Positions 23,854 to 36,346 of a DNA stretch of 64,000 nucleotides are shown one piece after another (the first letter of the stretch is position 1; each line of letters opens with the position of its first letter). A model generated the notes under the pieces. It ran no database searches, was not told where the DNA came from, and saw only the letters and a list, made by a program, of their open reading frames with translations. The DNA lies in the NCBI GenBank assembly GCA_964016875.1, contig OZ024736.1:44238707-44302706 (forward strand). The letters are read 5' to 3'. The translations under genes and the position numbers were made by a program. The DNA is from Fallopia convolvulus (taxonomy: Eukaryota; Streptophyta; Magnoliopsida; Caryophyllales; Polygonaceae).

Positions 23854-24104
23854 TTGAGAGCAAATTAAAAAAGAGGATTTTGTCCTTTGAAAGGGTAAAA
23901 AAATTAAAAACAGATTAATTTGTGAGGTTGGTGAGATGAGGTGGTGAAGAATTACTTCATGCATGAAGAGGTGGAAGAAGCCCTAATCGGAGAAGATGGG
24001 TTGGAGGAAGCCATATGTGTGGAAAGGAGGAGGAGGAGAGGAGAAAGAGGAATGGTCAAAGAAGATGTAAAGAGAGAAATGATCTCTTCCCAAAGCAAAC
24101 AAGA

Positions 24105-24110
24105 TTTATA
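24105..24110 (-). promoter_or_regulatory. Probable TATA box of the BBM-like gene
   Basis: TATAAA on the minus strand, about 250 bp before the start codon at 23853. If used, transcription would begin near 24075-24080 and the mRNA would include the in-frame upstream ATG at 23964. Inferred from position only. Confidence 0.4.
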
Positions 24111-24112
24111 TG

Positions 24113-26260
24113 TAGTAGTACATGTATGAATTGAATCTCTCTCTTTCCGGAAAATTACAAAAAGGGGCATGCCCTAATTACGAAGAACGAGGAGGGTATT
24201 ACTGGGATTTACTGTTTCACACGTAACACAAAGGTGGAGAGAGGCATTAAATATTACTAATGTGTTTAATCAATTGAAAATGGCCTGGAAATGACCAAAG
24301 AATTATGTATAGGAACGCAATAAATTAAGCCATCTGAATCCTGTTAGACACTTACAGACTCAAAATCCTTTTTATAGTTTTTATTCATTGAACTTGGGAC
24401 TACCCACTAATTTAATTCGTGTGTTTATAAATAATGTTGGTTATACACGTACGCAGATTATAAGGAGTAAACAATAGGAGCAATAATTACCACAAATATT
24501 AGAAATTGTTAAAGATAGTTTAGTTTGTACTCTCTCCCCCTCTCCCCCTTTTACATTTCCAATAATAAGAGACAAGTTGAGCTTATCTTCATGCAGATTC
24601 ATTGCTAAGTATTCGACTGGGTTTAATTTAGTCATTTTAGTATGTGGACTACGTTTGGCCTAACACATGGGATCTTCAACCTATAACCATGTGTGGTTCC
24701 GTAAGTTTAAAACTATGTCTTTCATTCATACTTCCAACTTCATATGCTATACTTTAATTAGTTACCTATACTGTCTTAATTAATATAATAGTTAAAATAA
24801 GTGCTTCAAAAAAAATAATGCTTAAAATAAGTTATGGTATGTTAATGTTAGGCTTTAATAGGTTAATATTTTTTTTCATTTTTATAATTTGACCTTCCCC
24901 TCTCATATTTTTATATTTTTTGGGACATAGGATAAGAATTCATGTTAAAAAAATATTACAAATTTATTAATTATTATTTTATCATACAGTTTATCTTAAT
25001 TAGTCTAATGTAGGGTTTTAGTTTTTTCAACCATTTTATATATAAATCCGACAAAAAGAAGTAAGTATACAACTTACAATTATATTGTTTGGGGCTATCA
25101 TGTATAGATAGTTTTAGGATTTATCTAAAAAATGTTGTACGTAGTACTATTACCTAACTACTCCGTATATATCATCATATCTATGGTGATTTACTCCTCA
25201 TAATTCAGGTAATTCTTTATCGGATATTACTACCTCGTTAGGCATGCAGGGAAAATACTTTATACTTGAACCGATGCAAAGGCTCATTGGCTGATCAAGG
25301 GTTTTAACTTCTAGCTAACAAGTAAACTTTACTGTAGTTCACAGGACCGGAGCAACCACGTGTACAACAATGGTAGACTATACGTGGAATGTATTCTGCA
25401 TGTACTTTGCTTAACTTTGAATGTCACATACTATAACCGTTGGCTAGATTAATTGCACCATGAATTTTGGCTAAATACCATGTAATTTGAAAGATATGAA
25501 TGGATATTACATTTCAGTCAAATATATACGGAGTATTAAATAGAGGAAAGGAAACCCAAGTCTGATATGATGTTATAAACCCAGTTAGTATGTTCAGTAA
25601 GATCAGAAAGCTATTTGGGGCAGGTAAGAATGTTAGATAGTGACGTTCATTAGATTGCATGCTGCCCTAGGTGGGAAGAAGAAATGCTGTGCATTTGGTA
25701 AGTAGTACTGTCAATATCAATAAGATTGCTCAATCCCCACCTAAATTGAGCAATTTTTTCAGCTTTTTAAATAGTCTTAATCTTTCAGGTTTATTCTATC
25801 TATATGCGTAGCTATAAATGCACCCACACCGATCTTTACAGTCACACGCATATCTCACCCTTTGATTATATTCTGTCGCTCACTTAGTTATGTAAGATCG
25901 ATTATTTAAATAGTTTGTGTTAATTTTTTTTATTTTTTATTTTTTATTTTTATCTTGGACACCTTCTAAAATTCGAAACGAGAACCTCAAGATATTATAT
26001 GAAATTCTTACCGCTTGCTTAAATGTCCAAATGTAGATTGTGTTAAAATAAAAACTAACACTTGTGCGCACCTCTCTACATGTTAGATGTGAATGGTTCA
26101 CAAACCTAGCTAGTTTCTAGCTTTTTGCATAAACATAAACGAGAAAAAAAAAATATCTTCTACCAATTTTTTGGGTACAACTAAACAAAGGGTGTGTATT
26201 AGACATTAATTGGAGTATTATTCGCTAGTCATAAATCTGGTTACAAATGAAGTCGCATAT
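24113..26260. other. Upstream intergenic region of the BBM-like gene
   Basis: AT-rich, no supported gene. Probably contains distal promoter sequence of the BBM-like gene plus decayed repeats; no repeat ends could be placed. Confidence 0.4.
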
Positions 26261-26270
26261 ATTACTTTGA

Positions 26271-26408
26271 TCACCAAAGTAGATCTTAATAGAAATTCCA
26301 TTTCATCGGTGGAAACTATATGGATCGAATGTCATCAAGTAGTTGGTAGGGTTATTTGTTTTTCGGGTCATATCTTGGAAAAAATTCTATTAAGATCTAC
26401 TTTGGTGA
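26271..26408. repeat. 24-bp inverted repeat, hairpin-forming
   Basis: Arms at 26271-26294 and 26385-26408 are perfect reverse complements (arm begins TCACCAAAGTAGATC), separated by 90 bp. The right arm continues the LINE-like zinc-finger remnant read on the minus strand, so the left arm is probably an inverted fragment of the same element. Confidence 0.8.
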
Positions 26409-26760
26409 CAAGGCATTTTAGAAAGATATGTGAAGTGTCCTCGTTTGGGTTATCGCAATAGACACAGCTATATGGGAGTGAGATACAGTTCGCCGTGAGC
26501 CTCATTAATATTTGGTTGGGAGCAAGTTCGAGCTACTTTCCACTAGATATTTTTCATTTTCGGTGGTAAATTTATTTTCGAAATCTAGTCCAACTTGATC
26601 TCGGGTTCTCCCTTGCTTTTGTGGATCCACTGCATTGTGGCATACATCGAGTACTAACCATTTTTCCTTGGTTTCCAAATCTTGCCGAAAGATCCTCAAA
26701 TTCCTAACATTCCATATATAGTATGGCCTTTCAAGCACAATAAACCAACATTATTTTGTC
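26385..26760 (-). pseudogene. LINE zf-RVT remnant
   Basis: On the minus strand the reading LPYSCVYCDNPNEDTSHIFL followed by KC (about 26405-26480) is the zf-RVT zinc-binding segment of plant L1 elements (C-x2-C ... H-x4-C). An adjoining frame toward 26738 contains NLLPTKY, the segment usually just before that finger, and IWNVRNLRIFR, which resembles the part usually after it. Frames change between them and the order appears rearranged. It is a short, decayed piece only. Confidence 0.6.
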
Positions 26761-29700
26761 CACCAATATGGGATCTTAAGCCTTCTTCTGAAAAGATGCT
26801 CTGGTATAGACTTATTTATAGTTAATGCTTAGGGATAAACTATCATAATTACTTATCTTATTGAAATATCAAGATTGAGGGATATAATATTTGTATCATC
26901 AATGTCATTAGTGACATTTGGAGCTGGCTATTGGAAGTCGATAGATGATAATGGATGATATTTTGGTGTCTCTTAATTTAGAGATTTGAGATTGAGCGTC
27001 TTTGCCACATCTTTAGAGAAACCAACTAAGTGGTGAACCTCATTGCGCATATGAAAATCTCATCCATTTAAATGTTTGGTCAACCGACCTCCAGTCGAGA
27101 CGTTTCCCCTAATTCCTCCTTTCCTCATTAAAAAACGTATCCTATTAATAAAAAGTACATGATACTTCAAATTAGTAAAGTAAAAAAAAAGTTACATGCA
27201 TGCATTTGGCATGGGCAGTAAACAAGTATTGTGGTACTAAACCATACCGGGCTATTATTGCTAGGACCCTACTCACTAGAGAGCATGTAGAGAGTGTGTC
27301 TGTGTGTGTGTAGTCTTTCCAATCATAAACCTGCAGAGTGGTGACTTGCCATCCCCCGCTTCCAACGGGAGCTTTCTGCCACAACCATGACAAATCACAA
27401 TAATTCAAGCATCACACTTTCACTTTACCATTAGCCTTCGCTCTAAAAGCTAGGGCCCCATTCAAATTAACTTGTAGACTTGGACTCCATCTATACAAGT
27501 ACGCCGTATTAAAAGTGTATAGTGTAGTAGCTCGTATAGTAAAGATCATGAAAAGGAAAAGGACGATAGTAATTAAGAGGGAAATAGAGGAACTTATTAA
27601 TATATGGGCTTGGGTTCTACAAATGCACCCCATTTTTGAGACACTAACCCTTGTCTTCCGGGTGAGAAATTTGGGGTAGTGTGGGGACAATTTGGATGCA
27701 ACTAGATCTACTACTCACCCCTAATCCCTGTTATGAATATTACTCTACTCATGCCCTTAGTTTTTACTCTCTTTATCTTTGTTAATTGATTGCTAATTGA
27801 TACTGGTATGAATGAATATATATGTTTGGTTTAGGGTTAATGAATATATATATATATATATATGAATAGGAAAAGAATCGATTATCAGAAAAAGCTGATA
27901 AAACCGAGAGACCGTTAAGACGACAGTCGAGAGACCAACAACAACAGGCAAGTAAGACCAACAAACAAAGAGAGTGCAACAATAAGATAAAAGACCAAAA
28001 AGTGATCGGGAAAAAAGGAAGGGCTCAACGCAAAGAAGACAAAGCGTCGCGGCAAGACGGTCTAAGAGGATAACTCTAGTAAGAAAAAGGACCCTTGGCG
28101 TTACCACCACTGGAATGAAAGATCTTTAGAAACCTCGAACGTCCACGACTACGCCTATCGACTCATACCCCATCTAACCACGGGTCCCAAAACGGAGAAG
28201 TACGTACACTCCAACCTTAAGCTAAAATTTAATCATGTATTCAAAATACATGCATAAAATATATAAAAATACATTTTTGAAGGTGAAGTATAAAATTTAA
28301 CCAAAATGCACAAACACTCTATTTTGGTTCCTTTGATCACACGTTAAGGTTGACACGCTAGACTAACAAAAATATATATATAATACTCCGTATGATTTTT
28401 ATTGGTTTCTCAGCTATCAGCAGGTATCAATAATATCCACTTAGTATCTCACATAAATCATAAAGATTGTTGATACCAAAAAAATTGGGAACTCTAATGA
28501 AACTCTTGCCATACAAAACCAATTGAAGATTAAAGCACAGTAATTTTAAAGAGTTATTTTGTGTGTCAACTTATGAATGGTTCAAGTAACGGGAGGTGTA
28601 TCCCAATCAGCACCGAGTTAAAAAAGAAAGAAAAGAGTTTGAAGTTATTAATCTCGAAAATTGCAAGAACCAAGACCTACACTGCCAAGTTTGACCGTCA
28701 ACAGAGGAATCAAAAGACGGTAAAATCCACATGCTTGGTCTCCTTCTCTCCCCATTAATTAAATTTAGTTTAGTTTAGGAATTTAAAGTTAAAAAAAATG
28801 CTCTCTTTTCTCCATTCTTGCCTCCTTGGTAATGTAATCACACAATCCATGCCCAACACTCCAGCCTATGGAACAAGGAGGGGGTAGAATCGCTTTTGAC
28901 CGTTGAAACAAAATACACACTCTCTCTCTCTCTCTCATAGTATGTTAATTTAGGCTACTACTGGTATTAATCTTGAATTAAATCTCATTTCTTGCATATA
29001 ACCTATTGAAAAATGCAATTCATATTAGAAAGATTTAGGGTCTCCTAGTGTGGGCTTCATTCATATTCATCTAATTTGAATGGGTTTTTGTTTGATTTAG
29101 GGTATCTTAGGCATAGAGATTGTTTGGTATAGTATGCATATTCTACTTAGTTTATAACTTTGGTTAATATTAAAATCCTCATGTGTTACTTCATCTAGAT
29201 TATTTTATACTTATTACTCGGTTTTAACTTGACTGCCCGGGGTGCTCGTGCACACAGCTAAAGAACTCTGCGCCGATGCAAGCTGTAATCCAAGGTCCGA
29301 GCTTTTTATAATGTATAAATTAACATGATGTGTAGTACTTTAGCGTAATTTTCCACAAGAAATAAACAAAAAAGATATAAGCACTTGAGCCATTTCAGAG
29401 GGAAAAAAGGGACAGGGAGAAGCATGGAGAATTGGAGGCAAAGGGATCCAAAGCCTTGCCTTTGTGAGTCCAAGGGTTTGGAAATAATTGTACCAAAAGT
29501 GAAGAGTGAAAAAGATACAAAAGATCATAGGATTGGTGATGCACATGGAGCGGGCGGGTCGGAGAATTCATTTCCTACCATTGGTGATGCATCACCAATC
29601 CATCATCCCCGTTCCGTTTCAAATCAGGGATATAAAACCGACCATCTCCATGAGTTTAATGTGCATCTCCACATATATAGGATAGGTGAATAAGCATATA

Positions 29701-30655
29701 CACATTTATGGAAAAAAATAACTAATAAATTAGTAATAGTCTAATAGATATTCCCTCTAATTTAAAATAAACGTTATTTTACTTTTTGGCACAAGTTTCA
29801 AATAAATATTCATTAAACTTAATTTATTGAGTATTACTTAATCTTATCACTTATTAAATATTTACTACCTTTTGAACTAATAAATGAAAATTTCAACTCA
29901 ATAAACACAATTTTAAACCATTTCTCCTAAATATTCTAAAATAATTGACTTCAAAACCTGAAAAAATATATTATAGAGTTTATCAAAATTAAAGTACTAA
30001 GGATTAAAATTACTTTATATGGAAATAGTAATGTAAGTATGTACTCAGCATCATGGTAATTTTGCGCAAAAAGATGATCATTAATACAAGACATTAGTAA
30101 AAGAGTTAAGAGGTAGGATTGTAGGAGAGACGGATCAAGATACAGATCCCAAAGAAGTTATAGATACAAGTGCAAAGAGTGGCTAGCACATAATTGAGTT
30201 GAAGTTTGGAATTTGGAGTAATGGCTTCACTGATGCGTTGCCTCTTCAAGATACGCATGCACTATCTTCGTCTCTCATGTTTCTTTACGAACAACATTTT
30301 TAGAATTGGAATTGTCACCAAGCCCTTCGACTTCCTCATATTTACTATTTAACCAATCAGATTAAACTAGGCCCTTTTCCACTTGTTGTGAAGTAATTTT
30401 TAAAGAATAGAGAGGACAAGGCCCTAGTGTAAACCAGTGTTAAAGATTTTTTGGTGCATATTACTAGGCTACTACTATCAAGATCATAAAGGATGTAATA
30501 TACTGATAAACAATCAAAAGATCCTGCTGAATTTTCATTTGAATACTTTAGAGTGACAAAATGCAGTTAAACATGAAATCCATCAAACACACTGGAAAAC
30601 CAAAATTGGGAAACAAGAGTACTGTCTAAAAGTCTAGCCTTTGATTGTAGACACT
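26761..30655. other. Gene-free intergenic sequence
   Basis: No supported gene. Simple repeats are present: (TG)n near 27298-27311, (TA)n near 27847-27862, (CT)n at about 28919-28936. A perfect 20-bp palindrome lies at 29580-29599. Open frames near 27800-28110 on the minus strand are low-complexity and unconvincing. The segment next to 30655 should contain the L38 3' UTR. Confidence 0.45.
29580..29599. repeat. Perfect 20-bp palindrome
   Basis: ATTGGTGATG followed directly by its reverse complement. The same GATTGGTGATGCA word occurs 50 bp upstream at 29531-29543. Confidence 0.85.
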
Positions 30656-32384
30656 TCAAAGATCCTGGACATTCAAACCTGCAACAGCAAACGGTCAATT
30701 GTTAGATCAAAGCTGCGCAGAAGAGATGAAGGGGAAAAAACCTATTTATGCAAATGCATTTGTTGAGTACCTGGGGGAAGGGATTGCTTCAGCTTAGCAG
30801 CCTTCTCAGTATCAAACACACACAGTGTGTAGAGATACTTAGAACAGCGAACCTTGAACTTGGTGACATCCTTGCACTTTTTGATCTTGACAGAGCTAGC
30901 ATCCTTCCTCCTTGCCGTTAGAAGGAAGTCCTTGATCTCGTGAATTTGCTTAGGCTGATGACAGAAATTAGAAGTTGCATCAGAAAAGGCATACGCAATG
31001 ATCCATATATCAAAGAATCAAGCTCCAAAAGCACCAAACAATGACCAATTTCAGAAAGAAAACAAGAGCAAACTCAAAGAAGAGACCATATACAAATACA
31101 AAAACCATATTATGAAATAGAATGACGCCCAAATGATGCAAATGACATACCACTCACAAGGAAGCTCAACATACCTAGATTTTTTTTTCGGAAAGCTTAA
31201 CATAACTTGTTTTATTTACAGCAGAAAAGAAACATATAGCTTAATAAATCTTTGAAAGTTTTTATTTTTCCTGGTTGAGAAAAGAAAAGGTAAACCCTCC
31301 TTCCTTGTATAACCAAATCAGGAGACAGATGTTGCGTCGGCTCATACGAAGCACCCATATTTAGAAGAAACGCCTGTAATCAGTATTTCGACGCGAGATA
31401 ATGTGGTGGTTTAAGCCTAAAGTTTTGTAGAGAGCAGATAATTAACCATGACAAAATCCTAAAACTTGGTCCTAATCATAAAAAAATAACAAAAGAACAA
31501 GGGAAAATAGTATCTGAGTCATCTGACTAGTAATATTCCATACTTTGAAATTCTAATATACCAAATCTGTGATCCCTTACAAATTCATTATAACGGCGTG
31601 TTGAATACTAATACAACTTTCACAAGAATTTAACCAACTTCAACAGACAAGATACATAATCAGGAAAGATCAACCAACATCATAAACTGCTCAGCATTAA
31701 TATGTTAACAGACAAAATTGCATAAGATGCAAAGGGGATCAGCATACATTATATAACAGTGTATTTCACTTGTGGCCGGAAATATAAATATAGATTGAAA
31801 GTGGTAATTTATCCTGGTTCGGGAGGAGAAAGCATAGGAAACCTACATCCTCGTTAAAAACAAATCAGGAACAGATGTTGCGTCGGCTCATACAAAGCGC
31901 ACATATTCAAAAGAACGCCTGTAATCAGTATTTCGACGCAAGACAACACATTGGTATATTGGAGATGCCAAATCTTCAATTAACCATGAGAAAGACCTAA
32001 AACCTGGACCTTTTCACTAAGCAGATGCGAAAAAAGAAAGGGGGTGTCTCCATACTTTGAAACCCTAACACACCAAATCCCTTACTTTATCAACTCAAAA
32101 TCGGCGCTGTATGCTAAGAGCTTTCAGCGCAACATCTTAGCCTTGAGAATTAAAAATACACAAGGACATCAGGAATAATAAACAAACAAGCTAAATTGAT
32201 CAGCATTGATATTTTAGCAATCAAAATCGACTCCATTCAAATATCGATGAACATATTCAGAGAGAAACCGACAATTTAAACGCTCGATGATGATCTTCCA
32301 CAGACAAACCATTGGGACACATATATAAACGGGCTCGCAATCAACTCCAGGAAGAGACTAAAGAAAAGTCAGAAGAATTACCAT
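30656..32384 (-). CDS. RPL38: 60S ribosomal protein L38 (eL38), 3 coding exons
   Basis: Small protein of the cytosolic large ribosomal subunit. Coding exons on the minus strand: 32382-32384 (the ATG alone), 30771-30954 and 30656-30678; 210 nt, 69 aa, the family length. The protein starts MPKQIHEIKDFLLTARRKDA and contains KFKVRCSKYLYTL; the end is LNVQDL. The first intron directly follows the start codon and is 1,427 bp long, unusual for so small a gene; it carries two related snoRNA-like units in the same orientation. The gene is head-to-head with the release factor gene, 334 bp between start codons. Confidence 0.96.
31327..31473 (-). ncRNA. Candidate H/ACA snoRNA, copy B (in RPL38 intron)
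   Basis: Read on the L38 sense strand, the 3' half is a hairpin whose basal stem is GCGTCG/CGACGC (31334-31339 with 31385-31394 region), with an internal loop, then A-ACA-TCT: an ACA box exactly three nucleotides before the proposed 3' end at 31327. Upstream, ACATTA fits the H-box rule ANANNA, and a second hairpin can form with AAGTTTT/AAAACTT arms. Size about 147 nt, right for this class. A second, diverged copy lies 546 bp upstream in the same intron. No target uridine could be assigned. The 5' end is approximate. Confidence 0.6.
31873..32010 (-). ncRNA. Candidate H/ACA snoRNA, copy A (in RPL38 intron)
   Basis: Related to copy B. The basal stem GCGTCG/CGACGC, the pocket sequence AAATACTGATTACAGGCG and the ACA-TCT end are identical, whereas the outer flanks differ. 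In the upper stem a G-C pair here is a G-U pair in copy B, a change that preserves pairing. ATACCA is a possible H box. The 5' hairpin is less clear than in copy B. Both lie in the host-gene sense orientation, the normal arrangement for intron-processed snoRNAs. Confidence 0.6.
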
Positions 32385-32474
32385 TTTCGGTTCTCAGTTC
32401 CTCGCCTTCTTCGCTGGGGGATTAGGGAAGCAGCTTCAGATGGCCAGGTTTAGAGACTGATGGCGGCAATAGAA

Positions 32475-32557
32475 AAACCCTAGCTTTTGAAGCATTTTTC
32501 ATTTCAAGTTTCCTTCATTAGTTGGGCCAATTAATATTGGGCCAAATTAAATGGGCC
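32475..32557. promoter_or_regulatory. Divergent promoter RPL38/release factor: telo-box and site II elements
   Basis: Three TGGGCC elements (32523-32528, 32538-32543, 32552-32557; site II type) and a telo-box AAACCCTA (32475-32482) lie in the 334 bp between the two start codons. This combination is well known in plant ribosomal-protein and other growth-linked promoters. It suggests coordinated transcription of both genes in dividing tissue. Confidence 0.7.
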
Positions 32558-32718
32558 GTATTACAAGACCTTTTGGAAAGAAGCAAGCACGATTATGAAT
32601 ATAACATACATGACAAAACGATGCCGTTTCGAGTCCAGCCTCGTGCCCTCTCTTATCTCGGCTTTAGGCCAGCTTATCTTCCACCTTTCCCTCCCTCACT
32701 CCCTCAGAGAGAGTGGTC

Positions 32719-35266
32719 ATGGAGGTAACTATGCAACTCCGCTCAGCACCCAGAATCCCAAAAATGGCGTTATTCTCTCTAACCAACACGCAAAGACCCT
32801 TAGTCTTCACTCAATTTGTCTCCCCTACAAAATCCACTTTTCCTTCCTCGTTATCTCTCTCAACTCCTCGTTTTCCTTCCTATGGTAAGTTCCTATCATT
32901 CTTCTCCATTTCAATTGGAAATTTCTTTCCTTTCTCCGAATTAGCTACACTTTGATCACTAATATAGTCCAATATATGCTCTTGAATTATACAAAGTATA
33001 CACTTATCACTTGCCAGAATTTAAAGTGCCCGCTTCAAGTAGTATTTTAGATGATTCTCCTCTTTAATTGAACTGTAAAGAAAGTATGTGGAATTTGTTG
33101 CAGTTCAGTTTGCCAGTCCAGATGGCCAATCTAGCTCTGCGGTTACAACAGAGACTGGTGAATGGGCATTACAAGGTACATGAAGCCCTCCTCCCTTGTT
33201 TTTGCCTTTTTGGTCTTTAATATTAGAGTGGATTATGATGAAAGTCATCAAACAATGGTGTACCTGTATAGAGGACATTAGGTATTCAGGTTGGATCAAT
33301 ACTTTACTTGTTTAGTTAAATTACACAAACCTGCCCATAATCTGATATGGGGATATGCCCACTTTGCTAGAAATTGAACCTAGTTTAGACATTCATAAAC
33401 AATTGATAGATGTAATTTGAGTAATTGAAAAGGGATTGTGGATGTGGAGTTTACCTTACTTTGTTTTATAAGGCAAATTTGGAGTTTACCCTTGTTGTGG
33501 ACTTGTGGTTATGCCACCATATGCTCTGCCAGCTTGTGCTGCCAAACAATACACCCAGTTACTATAATTTTTCCCCGTGTCTTGACCATTTTAAGTTTAG
33601 TTTCTTCATGTTAACTGCACAAGGTGCCTCATATTTGTGCTTGTATGGTTTCGTGATCAGAAGACCCACAATTAGTGATTCTATGTGTTGTTCTTTGATG
33701 CTGACAGATTTTTATATATTGAGAAAGGATGTAGAGAATGCTGCTGGACGTGTCGAAGAGATAATACAATCTGCTGGATTGAAGCAACTAGAAGACGAGG
33801 TTGCGGCTTTGGAATCTAAAGCAGCAGATAGCAGTTTATGGGATGACCGTGCAAAGGCTCAGGAAACTCTCCAAGGATTAACTGATGTCAAAGACAAGCT
33901 CAAAACCCTTGCTGAGTTCCAAACCCAGGTTTGAGCATTCTTATCTTTTAAAATTAATCTGTTCCTCTATTATGATAGATAAGTTTTTGAAAATAAAAAA
34001 AAAAAATTGCAGGTTGAAGAGGCTCAAACTATTGTGAGTTTGACTGAAGAGATGGATTCAGTTGATTCTGGCCTACTTGAAGAGGCTGCCAACATCATCA
34101 AAGAGCTAAACAAAGCACTGGATCGTTTTGAATTGACTCAGCTGCTCTCTAGTCCTTATGATAAGGAGGGTGCTGTTGTCACCATCTCAGCTGGTGCCGG
34201 TGGCACTGATGCACAGGTGCATTGTTTGATTCCAAAGCCCTTTTCTCTTCCTTTTTTTTGTGAAGACTTTATTTCCGTGCACTTTTGTAGTTATTTTTAC
34301 CCTTCTCTTCTTCATCACTGTCGCATTAAACGCTTTGAATTCTTTTCAGTGCAGGATTGGGCTGACATGTTGTTAAGGATGTACGTTAGATGGGGTGAAA
34401 AACAGAAATACAAGACTAAAGTAATGGAAAAGTCATTAGGAGAGGAAGCCGGTATCAAATCTGCAACCGTAGAACTTGAGGGTCGATATGCTTACGGGTA
34501 CCTCTCTGGGGAAAAGGGTACTCACAGAATTGTGAGACAGTCACCCTTCAATTCCAAGGGTCTTCGCCAGGTTTAGCTTGCCTCTGAATTCTTCCATCAA
34601 TCAGAAACTTTTAGTTTAGTTGCATTTTCAATTCTTTACTGAGAGTTTGTTGACAGACTAGTTTTGCTGGTGTTGAGGTGATGCCTCTTCTTCCTGAGGA
34701 ATCGTTGGACGTTGAGATACCTGAAGAGGACTTGGAAATCAGCTTCACAAGGGCTGGTGGCAAAGGCGGTCAGAATGTGAATAAGGTTGAAACTGCAGTT
34801 CGAATCACTCACATTCCTACAGGCGTGAGTCTTAAATGTACAGGTCCGTTTTCCTGTTTCAATGATACTAAACATGCCTTGTGCCCTTATGTATCTGAAA
34901 TAATTATAATCTGAAATACCATAACATTGATTGGTTACTAAGTGAGAGATTCGTTTGGTATGTGCAGAAGAGCGAAGTCAACTGGCGAACAAGATAAAGG
35001 CACTGAGCCGGTTGAAGGCGAAGCTACTGGTTATTGCTGTTGAACAGAGGGCTTCTGAGATCAAACAGATTAAGGGAGATGCAGTGAAGGCAGAGTGGGG
35101 CCAGCAAATTAGGAATTATGTGTTTCATCCCTACAAGCTGGTGAAAGACGTAAGGACAGGGCATGAAACTTCTGATATAGGCTCAGTTATGGATGGGGAT
35201 TTAGATCCGTTCATTAGGGCTTATCTTAAACACAAGTATAGTCAAACGGTATCTTCAGGCGAGTAG
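32719..35266 (+). CDS. PRFB1: Chloroplast peptide chain release factor 2 (PrfB-type, 7 exons)
   Basis: Class I release factor that ends translation at UGA and UAA on organelle ribosomes. Exons: 32719-32884, 33104-33175, 33708-33928, 34013-34216, 34355-34570, 34657-34843, 34968-35266; 1,365 nt, 454 aa. The first 80 or so residues are rich in Ser, Thr and Pro with few acids, as in a chloroplast transit peptide. The stop-recognition tripeptide SPF is at about 284-286 and the catalytic GGQ at about 330-332 (AGGKGGQNVNKVETAVRI). The C-terminus contains WGQQIRNYVFHPYKLVKD, typical of RF2. Both key motifs are intact, which separates it from PrfB3, the RNA-binding paralogue lacking them. Arabidopsis HCF109 is the expected counterpart; a mitochondrial RF2 is less likely. 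Confidence 0.92.
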
Positions 35267-36346
35267 AACTTGGTAGATAGAATTTGTATGAAATGGCATG
35301 AGAATGTCTTGGGTGTTTTGAGTTTGTGTGCTGTTATAGTCCTCTTACTGGAAATGCTAGAGCCAAATATCCAAGTCTATGAGCACGTTCAAGTGATGGA
35401 AACAATTTTTCACTGCTAGGTTTTGTATCCAACATGGCATGCTCTTACCACAATATTTTCTTCATTATCATAGTCATACTACATGCTCATTGGCTTTTAT
35501 ACACGCTGTCAGAGTCATTGTTGAGGTCAATTGTAAATCTCATATCGAAAACCAATGGAACTTGTATGTTGCTCTTTATAGAATTAAAAGTGTGGGACGG
35601 ATTCTCATAAAACAGACGATAAATTTGTTAACAGCATGCACTAATCGTCAACATTCCATCTCCACTTGTTAAAGCTTATTCGTTGTCACTCTATCACGTA
35701 TTGTGCGATATGTTTGTTAAACCTATGTTACCTTTTTTCCCTTAGAAAAAGGGGGTAAACATATGTATGATACATTTTTGTGAAAATATGGTATCCTTGA
35801 TTATTTTATTTTTTTATTTTTGCCTATATACTTTATAGTACTACTACATTAAGGTCTCAAGTCCTTAGTTATTTTTCTTGACAAAAATGAAATATCTACT
35901 TTCTATACGTGTTTGATAGTTAGCTTTAATTTATGAAATGTTGATTTTTAATCATTTTTTTAGTGCACCCATATTGTTTCTCCAATTCAATTTCTATAAA
36001 AAAAAAATTGTTATTATCTTATAATAAATAAATAAATGTTTATTTCATGAAGGATTTGTAGATTAGGCCGAGTATGTAGAGAACCCACTAAGCTTGATGG
36101 GCCTATGTTTTGACAACTCATTGATAACGCTTTTTTATTTATTTTCTTGGTCCATACAACTGATATCTTTTATTCATCATCTATGCACTATGCTATTCAA
36201 AACTTATAATGCTTTAAGAAAATTAGTCTATCTACTAATACAATCCACTTTGAATTTGAACATCTATTTTTTATAGGCTTTGAATTTAAACAAGACTTTT
36301 GCTTGAATATTTAACAATTAACAGGGTCAGTAGTTACTAGTTAGTA
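35267..36346. other. 3' flank of release factor gene, then gene-free DNA
   Basis: No supported gene; the first few hundred bases should include the release factor 3' UTR. Confidence 0.45.

Noticed and set aside
27782..28110. Minus-strand membrane protein of about 105 residues
   Set aside because: Low-complexity Leu/Cys/Ser composition from a purine-rich plus strand and a TA repeat; no homology recognised.
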